From assembly GCF_003846175.1 (NCBI RefSeq), contig NZ_ML123047.1:648304-712303 (forward strand): 64,000 nt of DNA, written 5' to 3'. Position 1 is the first letter of the stretch; each line of letters starts with the position of its first letter. This document shows, piece by piece, positions 1 to 8,104 of the stretch. The position numbers were made by a program, and so were the translations under genes. The DNA is from Streptomyces sp. ADI95-17 (GTDB taxonomy: Bacteria; Actinomycetota; Actinomycetes; Streptomycetales; Streptomycetaceae). The notes beneath the pieces were generated by a model that was given only the letters and a program-made list of their open reading frames with translations, made no database searches and was not told where the DNA came from.

Positions 1-237
1 CTGCGTGCGCCACAATCCTTGCAGTTTGAGTGACGATCGGGGGCCCGAACTTGCTCGAGGAGGGCATGCCGGAGCAGTCGGTGAAGGCGCCCTCGGCTCC
101 CTTGGCACCTTCGTCGACGGCTACCGCGACCTCGGCTTCATCGAGCTCGTGATCCACCAACCCCCAACTCCGACTTCACCGCGAGCCAGGCTGCCTTCGA
201 GAGGATCACCACGGAAGCCTTCCTGCAGCTCGGCTGA
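1..237 (+). pseudogene. 3' remnant of an LLM-class flavin oxidoreductase gene
   Basis: The plus strand reads GTFVDGYRDLGFIELVIHQ and then, after a one-base deletion in the C-run near 160-166, continues in another frame as ...FTASQAAFERITTEAFLQLG with TGA at 235-237. This pattern (aromatic/Leu-Gly-Phe strand, then a conserved C-terminal helix) is typical of the end of luciferase-like (LLM) F420/FMN oxidoreductases. The gene is cut by the window edge and frameshifted, so it is unlikely to work. LLM fragments recur at 7.6 and 15.5 kb, but those are 5' ends on the other strand. Family assignment is by eye. Confidence 0.5.
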
Positions 238-381
238 GCCGTTTTGGGCCGATTGGTAGGCCAAGAGGGCCTCAGCAGGATCGCCGGAGGCGTCTCACAC
301 GCCCATCGAGTACTGCGCCATAGGCGGCCTGTCAGTACCTACCGGCAGCATGGAGCCAGAGGCGAAAATTGGGAGGCGCTT

Positions 382-2034
382 GTGAAGTACTGGCTGATGG
401 TCACCGGGGACAAGTCGGTGCCCTCCGGAGCAGCACGCAGCCTGGAAGCGTGGGACCCCTCCCTGTCCACAGTCACCAGTCACAACCTCGAGGAGGGTGA
501 CCCAGTCCTAGTGTGGCGCGGTGGTCGCGGAGGCGGGGTAGTCGCGATAGGCGAGATCACCAGCACCAGCGTAGTCCCCCAGGGTGACTTCCTGAGTCTC
601 GCCAGGTCGCAGCGCGACGAAGACGGTTCGGTTCCAGCACTCACGAGAGCTGTACTGAATCTTGGGAAGCTCATGTTGGCCACGCCGATCTCGGCCAACA
701 CGCTGCGTGCAGCGGGCATCACACGAGTGATACGGCAGGTGCGATCGGCCGGAGGCGACCACAAACTCGTGCCTCTCGAGCTGCCCGAGAAGCATTGGCG
801 TGAGGTTATCCGGCTTGCCGAGTACCCGGAGGCACCCACCGAGTGGCCGGCCGCATGGAACATCTCCCCTGGTTCCGTCGTGAGACGTGCCAAGCTGCAT
901 GAGGTCTACGGTGGCAACCCGAGATGCACTGTTGGCTCCAGCGCGAAAACACCAAACGCACTACTCTTTGTCGACGGCAGCCGTTCGGGTGAGCTGGCAC
1001 CTCAATGGAATGGTTCCGTACTACTGGCTCCCGGGCAGGGGCAGCGGAGCAGTGACGGAATCTCGCTGGAGAATCTGGCAGTGCTTGCGCATCTACAGCG
1101 TGGCGTACCCGTACGGCTCTTCCTAGTACGAGGAGCTGACTGTTTGTACGTCGGCGAGTTCGGCATCGATCTCAAGCAGCCGATAGAGCGCTGGGTAGTA
1201 ACCGGTGAACGGGAACTTCAGTATCTTGACAGCGTGCTCCGTTGGGACATTAAGACTCCGATCTTTCGGCTTCGTCTCCTTAATGGTGCACGTGCCCTCC
1301 TGGATGACACCGACCCGTTCCGGCAAGCTCCTCGGATGAGGCTCAGCCTGCATCCAACGAGTGATCAGCCGGTCGCCACCGCGATTCGCGGGCTGCTAGC
1401 CGTAATGGAGAATGACCCCGCCGTCGCTGCCTCGTTGAGCGAGCTTAGCGAGGCACAGCTGCTCGCAACTTTGACTCAACGCGCGAGGCGACAGGCAGAT
1501 TTGGTCGAGCTTCGTGCAGCGGCCGAAGACTCTGCTACCAGCGAGGGCGACCTGCAAAAGCTTGTTCAGCGCATGACGTGGATTTTCGGCGGCGAATTCC
1601 TACCGGGCACCGCCCGTCGCAACCTCACTCTGAGAGACCAGCTTGACCTGACTCTGCTCCGGCCTGACGGCACTCTGCACGGCGTCGAGCTCAAGAAGGC
1701 CAACATTGACCGCCTCGTGACCGTGCAGCGCAACCACTTGATCGTGGGACACGAGATCAACAAGGCCGTGGGTCAGGCCATGAACTACCTACGGGAACTC
1801 GACGAGAAGCGCTCCCAACTCCTGGTCGACCTCGGCATCGACGCCCGCCGCGCCTCGATGACTGTGGTGATCGGGCACAGCACGTTCGTCACCAATGGCG
1901 CCAGTTCCGCGCAGATCGACGAGACCATACGCACGTATAACTCTCACCTCACCCGGGTGAGCGTAACCACGTACGACCGTCTGATCGGAAACGCGCAGCG
2001 AACGCTTGACCTGACGGCGGCCCCAGACATTTAG
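382..2034 (+). CDS. EVE domain + modified-base-reader-like domain + Shedu-type nuclease (putative antiphage effector)
   Basis: 550 aa from a GTG at 382 with GGGAGG at 371-376, just where the EVE-like fold begins (KYWLMVTG); a longer frame from a TTG at 244 lacks support. Residues about 1-155 look like an EVE domain (GDPVLVWRGG, VVAIGEI). Residues about 175-320 (RRAKLHEVYGGNP, PVRLFLVRG, YVGEF) resemble the reader domains (SRA/sulfur-binding type) in front of McrA-like nucleases of actinomycetes. Residues about 390-540 form a Shedu (SduA, DUF4263) PD-(D/E)xK nuclease: D422, then E436-L-K438 in HGVELKK, and a late strand VVIGHSTFV. EVE and SRA-type domains bind modified bases, and Shedu is an antiphage nuclease, so a modification-sensing defence nuclease is inferred. 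It appears to act alone; no partner gene adjoins it. Confidence 0.75.
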   Translation: MKYWLMVTGDKSVPSGAARSLEAWDPSLSTVTSHNLEEGDPVLVWRGGRGGGVVAIGEITSTSVVPQGDFLSLARSQRDEDGSVPALTRAVLNLGKLMLATPISANTLRAAGITRVIRQVRSAGGDHKLVPLELPEKHWREVIRLAEYPEAPTEWPAAWNISPGSVVRRAKLHEVYGGNPRCTVGSSAKTPNALLFVDGSRSGELAPQWNGSVLLAPGQGQRSSDGISLENLAVLAHLQRGVPVRLFLVRGADCLYVGEFGIDLKQPIERWVVTGERELQYLDSVLRWDIKTPIFRLRLLNGARALLDDTDPFRQAPRMRLSLHPTSDQPVATAIRGLLAVMENDPAVAASLSELSEAQLLATLTQRARRQADLVELRAAAEDSATSEGDLQKLVQRMTWIFGGEFLPGTARRNLTLRDQLDLTLLRPDGTLHGVELKKANIDRLVTVQRNHLIVGHEINKAVGQAMNYLRELDEKRSQLLVDLGIDARRASMTVVIGHSTFVTNGASSAQIDETIRTYNSHLTRVSVTTYDRLIGNAQRTLDLTAAPDI

Positions 2035-2169
2035 GGCTGTGACAACGGCGGCGGACCTCTCGAACGGTGGCCTGGACACAGCGGCACGCGCCAACTGCAC
2101 CGCCAAATGCGGCACAGCCGAACCGATCTACCTTCCCTTCTTACGCGTTTTTGGGCTCTCGGCAACCGA

Positions 2170-2227
2170 GTTTCTGCAGGTCAGCACGTGATGTGCGAAA
2201 AAGGCTTGACTGATGTGAACTCGTGCC
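2170..2227. repeat. Attachment-like repeat, copy 1
   Basis: Begins GTTTCTGCAGGTCAGC, has the core GAAAAAGGCTTGACTGA and ends AACTCGTGCC. It shares this unit with copies at 7607, 8021 and 15517, all in the same direction. It lies between the nuclease gene and the remains of a SWIM gene, in the position that copy 3 occupies beside the intact SWIM gene. Confidence 0.7.
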
Positions 2228-2305
2228 TCCTGGCTCCCTCATTTGGATGGTCCACCTGGGACTCAAGGTGGCGGTCATATCTCGTTCAGGTCGGTGACTG
2301 AAGCG

Positions 2306-2425
2306 TTACGCCCAGACCCTGGTGAGTGCCGCGATGAGGTCGGTGTCGGCCGGTGCCGCGGGCCACCATCCGCCCTCGTCGTCCGGGAGGTGGGATACGA
2401 GCAGCGCCATGGCCGTCCGGTGTCA
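2306..2425 (-). pseudogene. C-terminal remnant of a SWIM zinc-finger gene
   Basis: The minus strand reads WWPAAPADTDLIAALTRVWA then TAA. The intact SWIM protein at 8105-9340 ends WWPAAPADTDPITALTAVWQ. The upstream part (LLVSHLPDDEG) also tracks the intact protein's sequence before that point. Only about 40 codons survive. A second piece of the same kind of gene lies at 4165-4350, so genes at 2450-4011 interrupt the ancestral copy. Confidence 0.75.
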
Positions 2426-2449
2426 GCCCGAGGTCGCTAGTGTTGTCAC

Positions 2450-2761
2450 ATGGGCGTGTTGGATACGGCTGGGCTTGAGGCCATGATCGAAGAGGCGACT
2501 GTCGATGCCTACAACTACGACGAGCAGCTGACCGGTCTGTTCACCATGCTTGAGGAACACCTCGGCCTGCCTTTCACCACCGCGGTTCTCGGCGGCGAGG
2601 TAACCGTGGACGGCATCGACCTCACGCCGGACGGACGGATCGTCGCCCTATGCTCTCGCGGCGGCATTCGGCAATCGATCGGAATCCTGGAGCTGCCGTT
2701 GCCCAGCCCGGCGCCCGAGGGCGCGGAGTGGATCGAGGCGTACCGTCACTGGGCCGGTTGA
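2450..2761 (+). CDS. Small acidic protein, calcium-binding-protein-like family
   Basis: 103 aa, acidic, ATG start with little Shine-Dalgarno signal. It contains YDEQLTGLFTMLEEHLGLPF, GGEVTVDGIDL, IVALCSRGGIRQSIGILELP and ends EWIEAYRHWAG. This pattern recurs in small actinobacterial proteins often labelled calcium-binding; I see no EF-hand loop to justify that name. It is the first gene of a plus-strand cassette (2450-4011) inserted in a SWIM gene, 51 bp before the next gene. Function unknown. Confidence 0.7.
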   Translation: MGVLDTAGLEAMIEEATVDAYNYDEQLTGLFTMLEEHLGLPFTTAVLGGEVTVDGIDLTPDGRIVALCSRGGIRQSIGILELPLPSPAPEGAEWIEAYRHWAG

Positions 2762-2812
2762 GGTCGGGCACCTCACACCCCGCGCGGGACCGCTTGTCTG
2801 GGAGGGCTGAAC

Positions 2813-3088
2813 GTGGCTGACGCCGTACATGGCACGCAGCAGGACGCTGGCGAACCGTCGCTGACCGACCTCATCGAGCGCAGTGCCGAGTTGAAGGGGC
2901 AGCTTGTTGCCTTCGGGCAGAGCGCCCGCTTTGACCGGTGGCTGACGCCCCTCCTGCTTGAGGCCGCAGGGCCTGAGCGGCAGCTGGACGAGGGCGAGGC
3001 GATCCGGATCATTGACCACTTCATCCTGCGGTACCGCCTGCCGGACGGTGCGACCGTGGCGGACCGTCCGGCAGGCGGAAGGACTTGA
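2813..3088 (+). CDS. Hypothetical protein; probable N-terminal part of the following gene
   Basis: 91 aa, GTG start with GGGAGGG about 6 bases upstream. Acidic and helical (LTDLIERSAELKGQLVAFG, FDRWLTPLLLEAAG, IIDHFILRYRLPDG). It stops in the TTGA that also starts the next gene. The text before the stop (RLPDGATVADR) and the start of the next ORF (DLTAVDRETLLGWRDPVEG) read like one continuous protein, so this may be the N-terminal part of a single ~400-aa protein split by a one-base indel near 3060-3085. Confidence 0.55.
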   Translation: MADAVHGTQQDAGEPSLTDLIERSAELKGQLVAFGQSARFDRWLTPLLLEAAGPERQLDEGEAIRIIDHFILRYRLPDGATVADRPAGGRT

Positions 3089-4011
3089 CCGCGGTCGACC
3101 GGGAGACGCTGCTCGGTTGGCGTGACCCGGTCGAGGGCATCTTCGAGATCCAGCGTAAGGAAGGGGATGCCGTCGTCCTGCTGAACTTGGTCGACGACCT
3201 GGAGTACCACACGTACTCGAATGTCGGGCGGACGGCGTTCCGTGGAGTGTCCAAGGGGTGCTTCCTCCACACCTGCCTGGTACCGGTCCACTCGGCCGGC
3301 GGGGCGTGGCTGGTGTCCGGGGCGATGTCGAGCTACCCCAAGTCCAGCGCCGCCGAGATCGCCCAGGCCGCTCTCCACCTGGCCACCAGCCAACCCGAAC
3401 TGGTTTTCCGCAACCCCGAAAAGCTTGAGCAGGGATGGCAGCGAATGCGGGAGGACCGGGCCGCGTTTGTCGAGTTCTGCGGCGGCGACGAACTGGTTCT
3501 GCCACCTGCCGAAGCTGAGGACCTCCTCAATGGCTACTACCGCCACCGCCAAGAGGCCGCCGTCGCCGGACAGCCCGACCGTACCCGGGGCAGACGGCTT
3601 CCCGGTCTGGACCTGCCGTTTTTCGAGCTGCCGCGAGAACTCGCGGAGCCGGACACCATCGGCATCATCTACGACGAGGTCGACGGGCTCAACTTCTACG
3701 CGGACTACGGGATGCTGCGGGACCTCTTCGCAGCCCCGGCCCTCGCGGGCCACAGACAGCACCAGGACCTGTTGCGCGCGTACCTGCGCGAGGAGTCGAT
3801 CGCGCCACTGCCGATCCGCCGACTTGCCGCCGCCCATCCGGAGACGGCCGACGCGGTGTTCCGGAAGCTGCTGCGGAAGCCCGGATTCACCTGGAGCGAG
3901 CACGGTGAGGCGCTGCTGTGCCGACGCAAGCCCTGGTACTACGCGAACAAGCCGCGCCCTGGTGTCTCCGTAATCGGCGACCGTCTCAGTGCGCTTGCCG
4001 TCGGCCGCTGA
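3085..4011 (+). CDS. Hypothetical protein coupled to (or split from) the preceding ORF
   Basis: 308 aa from a TTG that overlaps the upstream stop by 4 bp (TTGA). No ribosome site of its own is evident, so expression would depend on coupling or on repair of a frameshift. Visible features are a beta-rich start (GIFEIQRKEGDAVVLLNLVDDLEYHTY), a helical middle, and a C-terminal stretch FRKLLRKPGFTWSEHGEALLCRRKPWYY. No transmembrane or signal segments and no catalytic motif that I recognise. It is the last gene of the cassette that splits the SWIM remnant; similar long hypothetical proteins are common in actinomycetes. Function unknown. Confidence 0.6.
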   Translation: MTAVDRETLLGWRDPVEGIFEIQRKEGDAVVLLNLVDDLEYHTYSNVGRTAFRGVSKGCFLHTCLVPVHSAGGAWLVSGAMSSYPKSSAAEIAQAALHLATSQPELVFRNPEKLEQGWQRMREDRAAFVEFCGGDELVLPPAEAEDLLNGYYRHRQEAAVAGQPDRTRGRRLPGLDLPFFELPRELAEPDTIGIIYDEVDGLNFYADYGMLRDLFAAPALAGHRQHQDLLRAYLREESIAPLPIRRLAAAHPETADAVFRKLLRKPGFTWSEHGEALLCRRKPWYYANKPRPGVSVIGDRLSALAVGR

Positions 4012-4164
4012 CAGTCACCGTTTACGAGGGCGGCGCGGTGGGCCTTGGTGGTAGGCAGTCGCCTCGGCGGCGCTCTGCGAAAGGCTCCGACACCCGGCTC
4101 ATCGGACGCCGGCCGGGGCGATAACTGCCGTCTTCGGTTGCCTCATGGCACGTCAGCCCAGGTC

Positions 4165-4350
4165 AGGGAGGCGTCCCTGGGGAAGGTGCAGGCTCGTTGG
4201 TGTCGCCTTCCAGCAGACGGGCGGCGCGTGTGGTGGTGTCGACCGTGAGGCGTTCCGGGTCCGTGGCGGACGGGCCGCCGGCGACGGGCAGCGCGGCGGT
4301 GTGGGGATGGCGCGGGGAGGCCGCGCAGCCCGGGGGTGTGCTCGGCCAAA
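4165..4350 (-). pseudogene. Internal remnant of a SWIM zinc-finger gene
   Basis: The minus strand reads AEHTPGLRGLPAPSPH, then after a frame change TAALPVAGGPSATDPERLTVD, TRAARLLEGDT. The intact SWIM protein (8105-9340) has AEHAPGLPELPAPAAHTTTLP and TASRAVRLLAGDT at the matching place. With the C-terminal remnant at 2306-2425 this outlines a former minus-strand SWIM gene. No other gene is apparent in 4012-4626. Confidence 0.7.
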
Positions 4351-4626
4351 AGACCACATGCGGACCTTGGTGTAGAGGAAGGCCAGCCAACTGCGAAGCT
4401 AGCTCCGCAGCCTGACGGTGTGTATGATTTTGAGTATCGAAGCTCGGGCGTGCTTGGGCTACGTGTGTGGTGGCGGGGTGGGAGAGGTGTGTCGCTTCCT
4501 GTCCGGCGCCGCGGGCAAGACCCTCTGACACATAACCACCGCACCACCCCGCATGGTTTGCAGGCCCGGCAGGGCGGTGCGGCTATACCGTTCCCACGCA
4601 GTGCGCGGGGACAGGAAGGACAACCG

Positions 4627-4842
4627 ATGAGGATTGTCAACGTTCATCATGCATGGTCCCTGCCGCCCCGGACCAGGGGAGTCGTGCTGGTTCTCCTGTG
4701 GACCATCGTGGTAGCTGTGGCGTGTGCTTCGTTCATGGGGCATGGCACGGCTGTACTGGTCGTAGTCGCTACCGCTCTCTTGACTGTCGTGGTGGAGGAG
4801 CTGGTGCGTACCGCGATGCGGTACTGGCTGCACACTGTCTGA
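4627..4842 (+). CDS. Small two-helix membrane protein
   Basis: 71 aa, ATG at 4627 with GGAAGGA at 4614-4620 (six-base spacing), which supports this start over longer frames. The protein is short-loop and hydrophobic: helix 1 about residues 18-36 (GVVLVLLWTIVVAVACASF), helix 2 about 39-58 (GTAVLVVVATALLTVVVEEL), with a basic C-terminal tail. It precedes the hsdS-hsdM pair by about 95 bp in the same direction and could be the first gene of that transcript. No family recognised. Confidence 0.65.
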   Translation: MRIVNVHHAWSLPPRTRGVVLVLLWTIVVAVACASFMGHGTAVLVVVATALLTVVVEELVRTAMRYWLHTV

Positions 4843-4937
4843 CCAACCGGGGTTGGGTGGGGGAGCCATGCGCGTACAGCTCCCCCACCTACAGAAGCAG
4901 AGAAATTTGGCATGAGGGGAAGAAGGACGGAGACGCT

Positions 4938-5564
4938 GTGCGAGTAGACGACACATCGCCGGCTCACGGTGAGCAGATTCCGCTCGGGAGTCTCTGTGAA
5001 GTGACGGCTGGCCCATCCGGGTCGCTGCTGGACACCCTGCACGACGGCCCTGACGGGGTGCCGGTGATCTCGCCGCCAGATCTCACCGATCACCACACGG
5101 TGGACACCCGGCGGCTGCGCCGGGTGCCGTGGGGCGAGGCCAAGCGGCTCTGCCGGTTCGCGCTGCGGGAAGGCGACCTCCTCGTCGTGCGGCAGGGGAC
5201 ACTCGGTCGGCTGGCGTTGATCGAGGCAGAACACGCCGCATGGTTCTACGGCTCGTCCTGTCTGCGCCTCAGGCCCCGGCGCGAGTTCGTCCTGCCCGCG
5301 TACCTCGTGTCGTATCTGTCCTATCCGCCCGTGCAACGGGCCTTGCTGGGACAGTCCCTCCCGGGTACGGTCCCGTCGCTCAACTCGACGATGCTGAACG
5401 AGTTGCCGGTCACTGTTCCGCCGCTGGACCGGCAGCGCTCCATCGTCGAGGCCCTGGCCGATGTCGACGCGCGGATCAGGATTCAGCGGCAGATGGCCGA
5501 CCGCCTTGAGGCACTACGGCCGGCCATCTTCGGAGAGCTGGTTCAAGGAACGAGGCACACGTGA
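4938..5564 (+). CDS. hsdS: Half-size type I specificity subunit (HsdS-like)
   Basis: 208 aa from GTG 4938 (AAGGACGGAG just upstream). It carries one target-recognition domain (IPLGSLCEVTAGPSGS, DLLVVRQGTLGRLALIE, PAYLVSYLSYP, SLNSTMLNELPVTVPPLDRQ) followed by one helical spacer (ALADVDARIRIQRQMADRLEAL). Canonical HsdS has two such TRD-helix halves in about 400 aa, so this would need to dimerise to read a bipartite, probably symmetric site. It overlaps hsdM by 4 bp (GTGA), which indicates coupled translation. No hsdR is present in the window. Confidence 0.85.
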   Translation: MRVDDTSPAHGEQIPLGSLCEVTAGPSGSLLDTLHDGPDGVPVISPPDLTDHHTVDTRRLRRVPWGEAKRLCRFALREGDLLVVRQGTLGRLALIEAEHAAWFYGSSCLRLRPRREFVLPAYLVSYLSYPPVQRALLGQSLPGTVPSLNSTMLNELPVTVPPLDRQRSIVEALADVDARIRIQRQMADRLEALRPAIFGELVQGTRHT

Positions 5565-7567
5565 GTCCCCTTACCGTCGCGCAGTTGGCAAGGGTCCTCT
5601 TCGGCGCCGCCGACATCCTGCGGGGCAGAATGGACGCCTCGCAGTACCGTGATGTCGTCTCCGGAATGCTGGTCCTCAAGCGGGCCTCGGACCAGCCCGG
5701 TGTTCTTCGGGTGCCCGAGCGGGCGCGTTGGTCCCACATCGTCGGCTACCAGGGCAAGGCGCTGGGTCACGTACTCAACGACGCCTTGTGGGAACTCGAG
5801 CGGAGCAACCCTGAGGTACTGAAGGGTGTCTTTGAAGCCCCCGACTTCGACAGAAGGTTGGGCCGTGCCGAGTTGAAGGCACTGGTCGATCACTTCGACC
5901 ACATTCTACTGAGCGACGACAACCTGGAGTTCGGCGATGAGGTCGGGCGTGCCTATGACCTGATCCTCAGCGAGTTCGCTGACAGCGCGGGGAAACGGGG
6001 TGGTGAGTTCTTCACCCCCCGCTCTGTGGTCCGGCTGATGGTGCGCCTGGTCCGGCCGCAGGAGGGACAGTCGGTCTACGACCCGTTCGCCGGTTCGGGA
6101 GGCATGCTCGTCCAGGCCAGGCAGTATGTCGACGAGCACGACGGGGACGGCGCGGACCTCGCTCTGTTCGGGCAGGAAGTGAACGGCGCAACGTGGTCCA
6201 CGGCCCGGCTGAACCTCCTGTTGCACAGCATCACGGACGGTTCGGTGCTCTGCGGCGACACACTGACCGATCCGCTTCACTCAGTGGAGGACGGGCGTCT
6301 CAGACGCTTCGATCGTGTGCTTACCAATCCTCCCTTCTCGATGAAGTACTCCGAGAAGGAGGTGAGGCACCCGGAGCGGATGAAGTATGGCGGGGCATCA
6401 GGACAGCTTAAGAACGCCGACCTGATGAACGTCCAGCATGTTCTGGCCACACTCCGTCCGGACGGAATCGGAGCTGTGGTCACACCTCATGGTGTGCTGT
6501 TTCGGGGTGGGGCTGAAAGGGAGATCCGCCGGGGCATCGTCGAGGACGCACGGCTCGAAGCGGTAATCGGTATCGGGCCGAACGTCTTCCACGGCACGTC
6601 CCTCCCCGCCTGCATCCTGGTGCTACGGGGTGCGAACGGAACACCAGCGGATCAGCGCGGCCAGGTGCTGTTCATCAACGCCGAGCGGGAAGTGGTCACC
6701 GGGCGGTCTCAGAACCGACTAGAGCCACAGAATATTGAGAAGATCGTGAGCGTTTTCCGTGAATGGATGGAAATTCCTGGATTCTCGCGGGCGGTCTCGC
6801 TGCAGGAGATTGCGGAAAACGACTTCAATCTCAATATCCGGCGCTACGTGGACGCGAGTCCTCCTGCCGAACCACCGCTGGACGTACGTGCGACGCTGTT
6901 CGGCGGCGTACCACGAAGCGAAGTTGAGACGGAAGTAGCAAAGTTCCACTCTTACGGCATCGGACTCGCTGACCTGTTCACGCTGAAGAGTGCCGACTAT
7001 CTCGATTTTCTGAGCGGCGGCTGCGAGGCGACTGCGGCACGTCTCCCGGGCCTCGCTGCTGCCCGAGAGGAGGAGTTCATCGACAGCTGCCGTTCTTGGT
7101 GGGAGGAAGCGGCATCACGAATTGCGGAACTAGCCGAGAGCGAAAGGCTATTGATGCTGCGCCCCCGGCTCATGGCTTCGTTCCGTGAGGAACTGTTGCC
7201 AGCTGAGATTCTGGACCGATACCAGCTGGCCGGAGCCTTCGCTGCATGGTGGTCGAACCGGCAGGACGACCTCAGAAGCCTGGACCTCCGTGGCTTTCCT
7301 GGGGTGATCGACCGGTGGGCCACGGCCGACGGCAGACAGTCTTCGTATCTCCCTCAAAACATGGCGCGCGAACGAGTACTCGATGTTCTTGGTGAGGATC
7401 TCCGATCTCGAGTGGAGAAGCTCGTTGTCGCAGAACGACAGGGACTGGTCAATGTCTACCGCTCATGGGGCGACCGATACGAGACCTCGCTCATGGACCT
7501 GGAGAGGCAGAGCGAGGCTGCTGCGGCAAGGCTTGGAGCTCGGTTGAAGGAGCTTGGTTACACGTGA
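5561..7567 (+). CDS. hsdM: Type I-like N6-adenine DNA methyltransferase with long C-terminal extension
   Basis: 668 aa. HsdM N-terminal helical domain (about 1-130), then the SAM-dependent methylase: FFTPRSVVRLMVRLV, motif I DPFAGSGG starting at D174, catalytic motif IV NPPF at N256, and the usual family end NLNIRRYVD at about 423-431. Some 240 further residues follow, beyond the length of ordinary HsdM (about 500-530), mostly helical and with several Trp. It is coupled to the half-size HsdS. With no HsdR nearby the pair could be a solitary methylation system, or the extension or another protein could supply the effector. TGA is followed at once by repeat copy 2. Confidence 0.88.
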   Translation: MSPLTVAQLARVLFGAADILRGRMDASQYRDVVSGMLVLKRASDQPGVLRVPERARWSHIVGYQGKALGHVLNDALWELERSNPEVLKGVFEAPDFDRRLGRAELKALVDHFDHILLSDDNLEFGDEVGRAYDLILSEFADSAGKRGGEFFTPRSVVRLMVRLVRPQEGQSVYDPFAGSGGMLVQARQYVDEHDGDGADLALFGQEVNGATWSTARLNLLLHSITDGSVLCGDTLTDPLHSVEDGRLRRFDRVLTNPPFSMKYSEKEVRHPERMKYGGASGQLKNADLMNVQHVLATLRPDGIGAVVTPHGVLFRGGAEREIRRGIVEDARLEAVIGIGPNVFHGTSLPACILVLRGANGTPADQRGQVLFINAEREVVTGRSQNRLEPQNIEKIVSVFREWMEIPGFSRAVSLQEIAENDFNLNIRRYVDASPPAEPPLDVRATLFGGVPRSEVETEVAKFHSYGIGLADLFTLKSADYLDFLSGGCEATAARLPGLAAAREEEFIDSCRSWWEEAASRIAELAESERLLMLRPRLMASFREELLPAEILDRYQLAGAFAAWWSNRQDDLRSLDLRGFPGVIDRWATADGRQSSYLPQNMARERVLDVLGEDLRSRVEKLVVAERQGLVNVYRSWGDRYETSLMDLERQSEAAAARLGARLKELGYT

Positions 7568-7606
7568 TCGGCTTGCGCCCTTGGCGCGGATCAACGTGCA
7601 ACCTGC

Positions 7607-7660
7607 GTTTCTGCAGTTCAGGCCGCGATGGGTGAAAAAGGCTTGACTGACGTCACGAGC
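7607..7660. repeat. Attachment-like repeat, copy 2
   Basis: Starts GTTTCTGCAG and contains ATGGGTGAAAAAGGCTTGAC, exactly as in copy 4 at 15.5 kb, followed by TGACGTCACGAG. It forms the truncated 3' end of the LLM fragment on the minus strand and lies 40 bp after the hsdM stop. Confidence 0.75.
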
Positions 7661-7863
7661 GTTCCCAAACGGATACGCTCGGTTGATGCGGCGGCAGCGC
7701 CAAGGGTGGGTACGGCACCGAACCAGGGTTGGTCGCGGAAGCTCCGCCACGACAGGTGGTCATAGGTGTAGGCGGCGTGGAAGTCGAGTTCCTCGGCTCG
7801 CTGCCACACTTTCTTCCCCTCGGCCCAGGGGTAGATCGGAAGGATCACGGTGCTCAGGCGCAT
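7618..7863 (-). pseudogene. 5' fragment of an LLM-class oxidoreductase gene, cut at repeat copy 2
   Basis: An 81-codon frame starting MRLSTVILPIYPW and holding FHAAYTYDHLSWR and RIRLGTLVTS. It has about 80% identity, by eye, to the fragment at 15517-15762, of exactly the same length. LLM proteins normally continue after LVTS with a PNFRHP-like segment; here the repeat supplies VKPFSPI and a stop. It is therefore a truncated gene, with the flavin-binding barrel missing after the first strands. Confidence 0.8.
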
Positions 7864-7881
7864 GGGCAGAGCCTACGTGGC

Positions 7882-7960
7882 GGCCGAAGGTCGCCATCCT
7901 CACGTCCGACGTCGACGATTTTCCGCGGTTGTGCGGCAGCAAGGTTCGGCTCATCGGCCT
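7882..7960 (+). pseudogene. 3' scrap of a PIN-domain toxin gene
   Basis: The plus strand reads PKVAILTSDVDDFPRLCG then KVRLIGL. The larger PIN pseudogene at 15046-15534 has VVVLTFDIDDMTRLCG then RVRLIGI. Only the last ~25 codons remain. It abuts the start of the LLM fragment and precedes repeat copy 3 by about 60 bp, the same relation as the PIN tail and copy 4 at 15.45-15.56 kb. Confidence 0.6.
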
Positions 7961-8020
7961 CTGGCCGCAGCACTGTCCCGAAGTCGGTTGCCGGAGTCCG
8001 CAAGAGCAGTGGGCCGGTCG

Positions 8021-8077
8021 GTTTCGCAGGTCAGCGCATGATGCATGAACGAGGCGCGACTGACGTGGACTTGTGCC
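8021..8077. repeat. Attachment-like repeat, copy 3 (diverged)
   Basis: GTTTCGCAGGTCAGCGCATGATGCATGAACG followed by GCGCGACTGACGTGGACTTGTGCC. It aligns along its whole length with copy 1 but the A-run is broken. It lies 27 bp from the 3' end of the intact SWIM gene, as copy 1 lies beside the SWIM remnant. Confidence 0.6.
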
Positions 8078-8104
8078 CCACCGCCCACGGGCCTGTCGTT
8101 CGTG

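Noticed and set aside
244..381. Longer start (TTG 244) for the EVE-Shedu nuclease
   Set aside because: The 46 extra residues (rich in Arg/Gly/His) have no domain similarity, while GTG 382 has GGGAGG at ideal spacing and begins the EVE fold.
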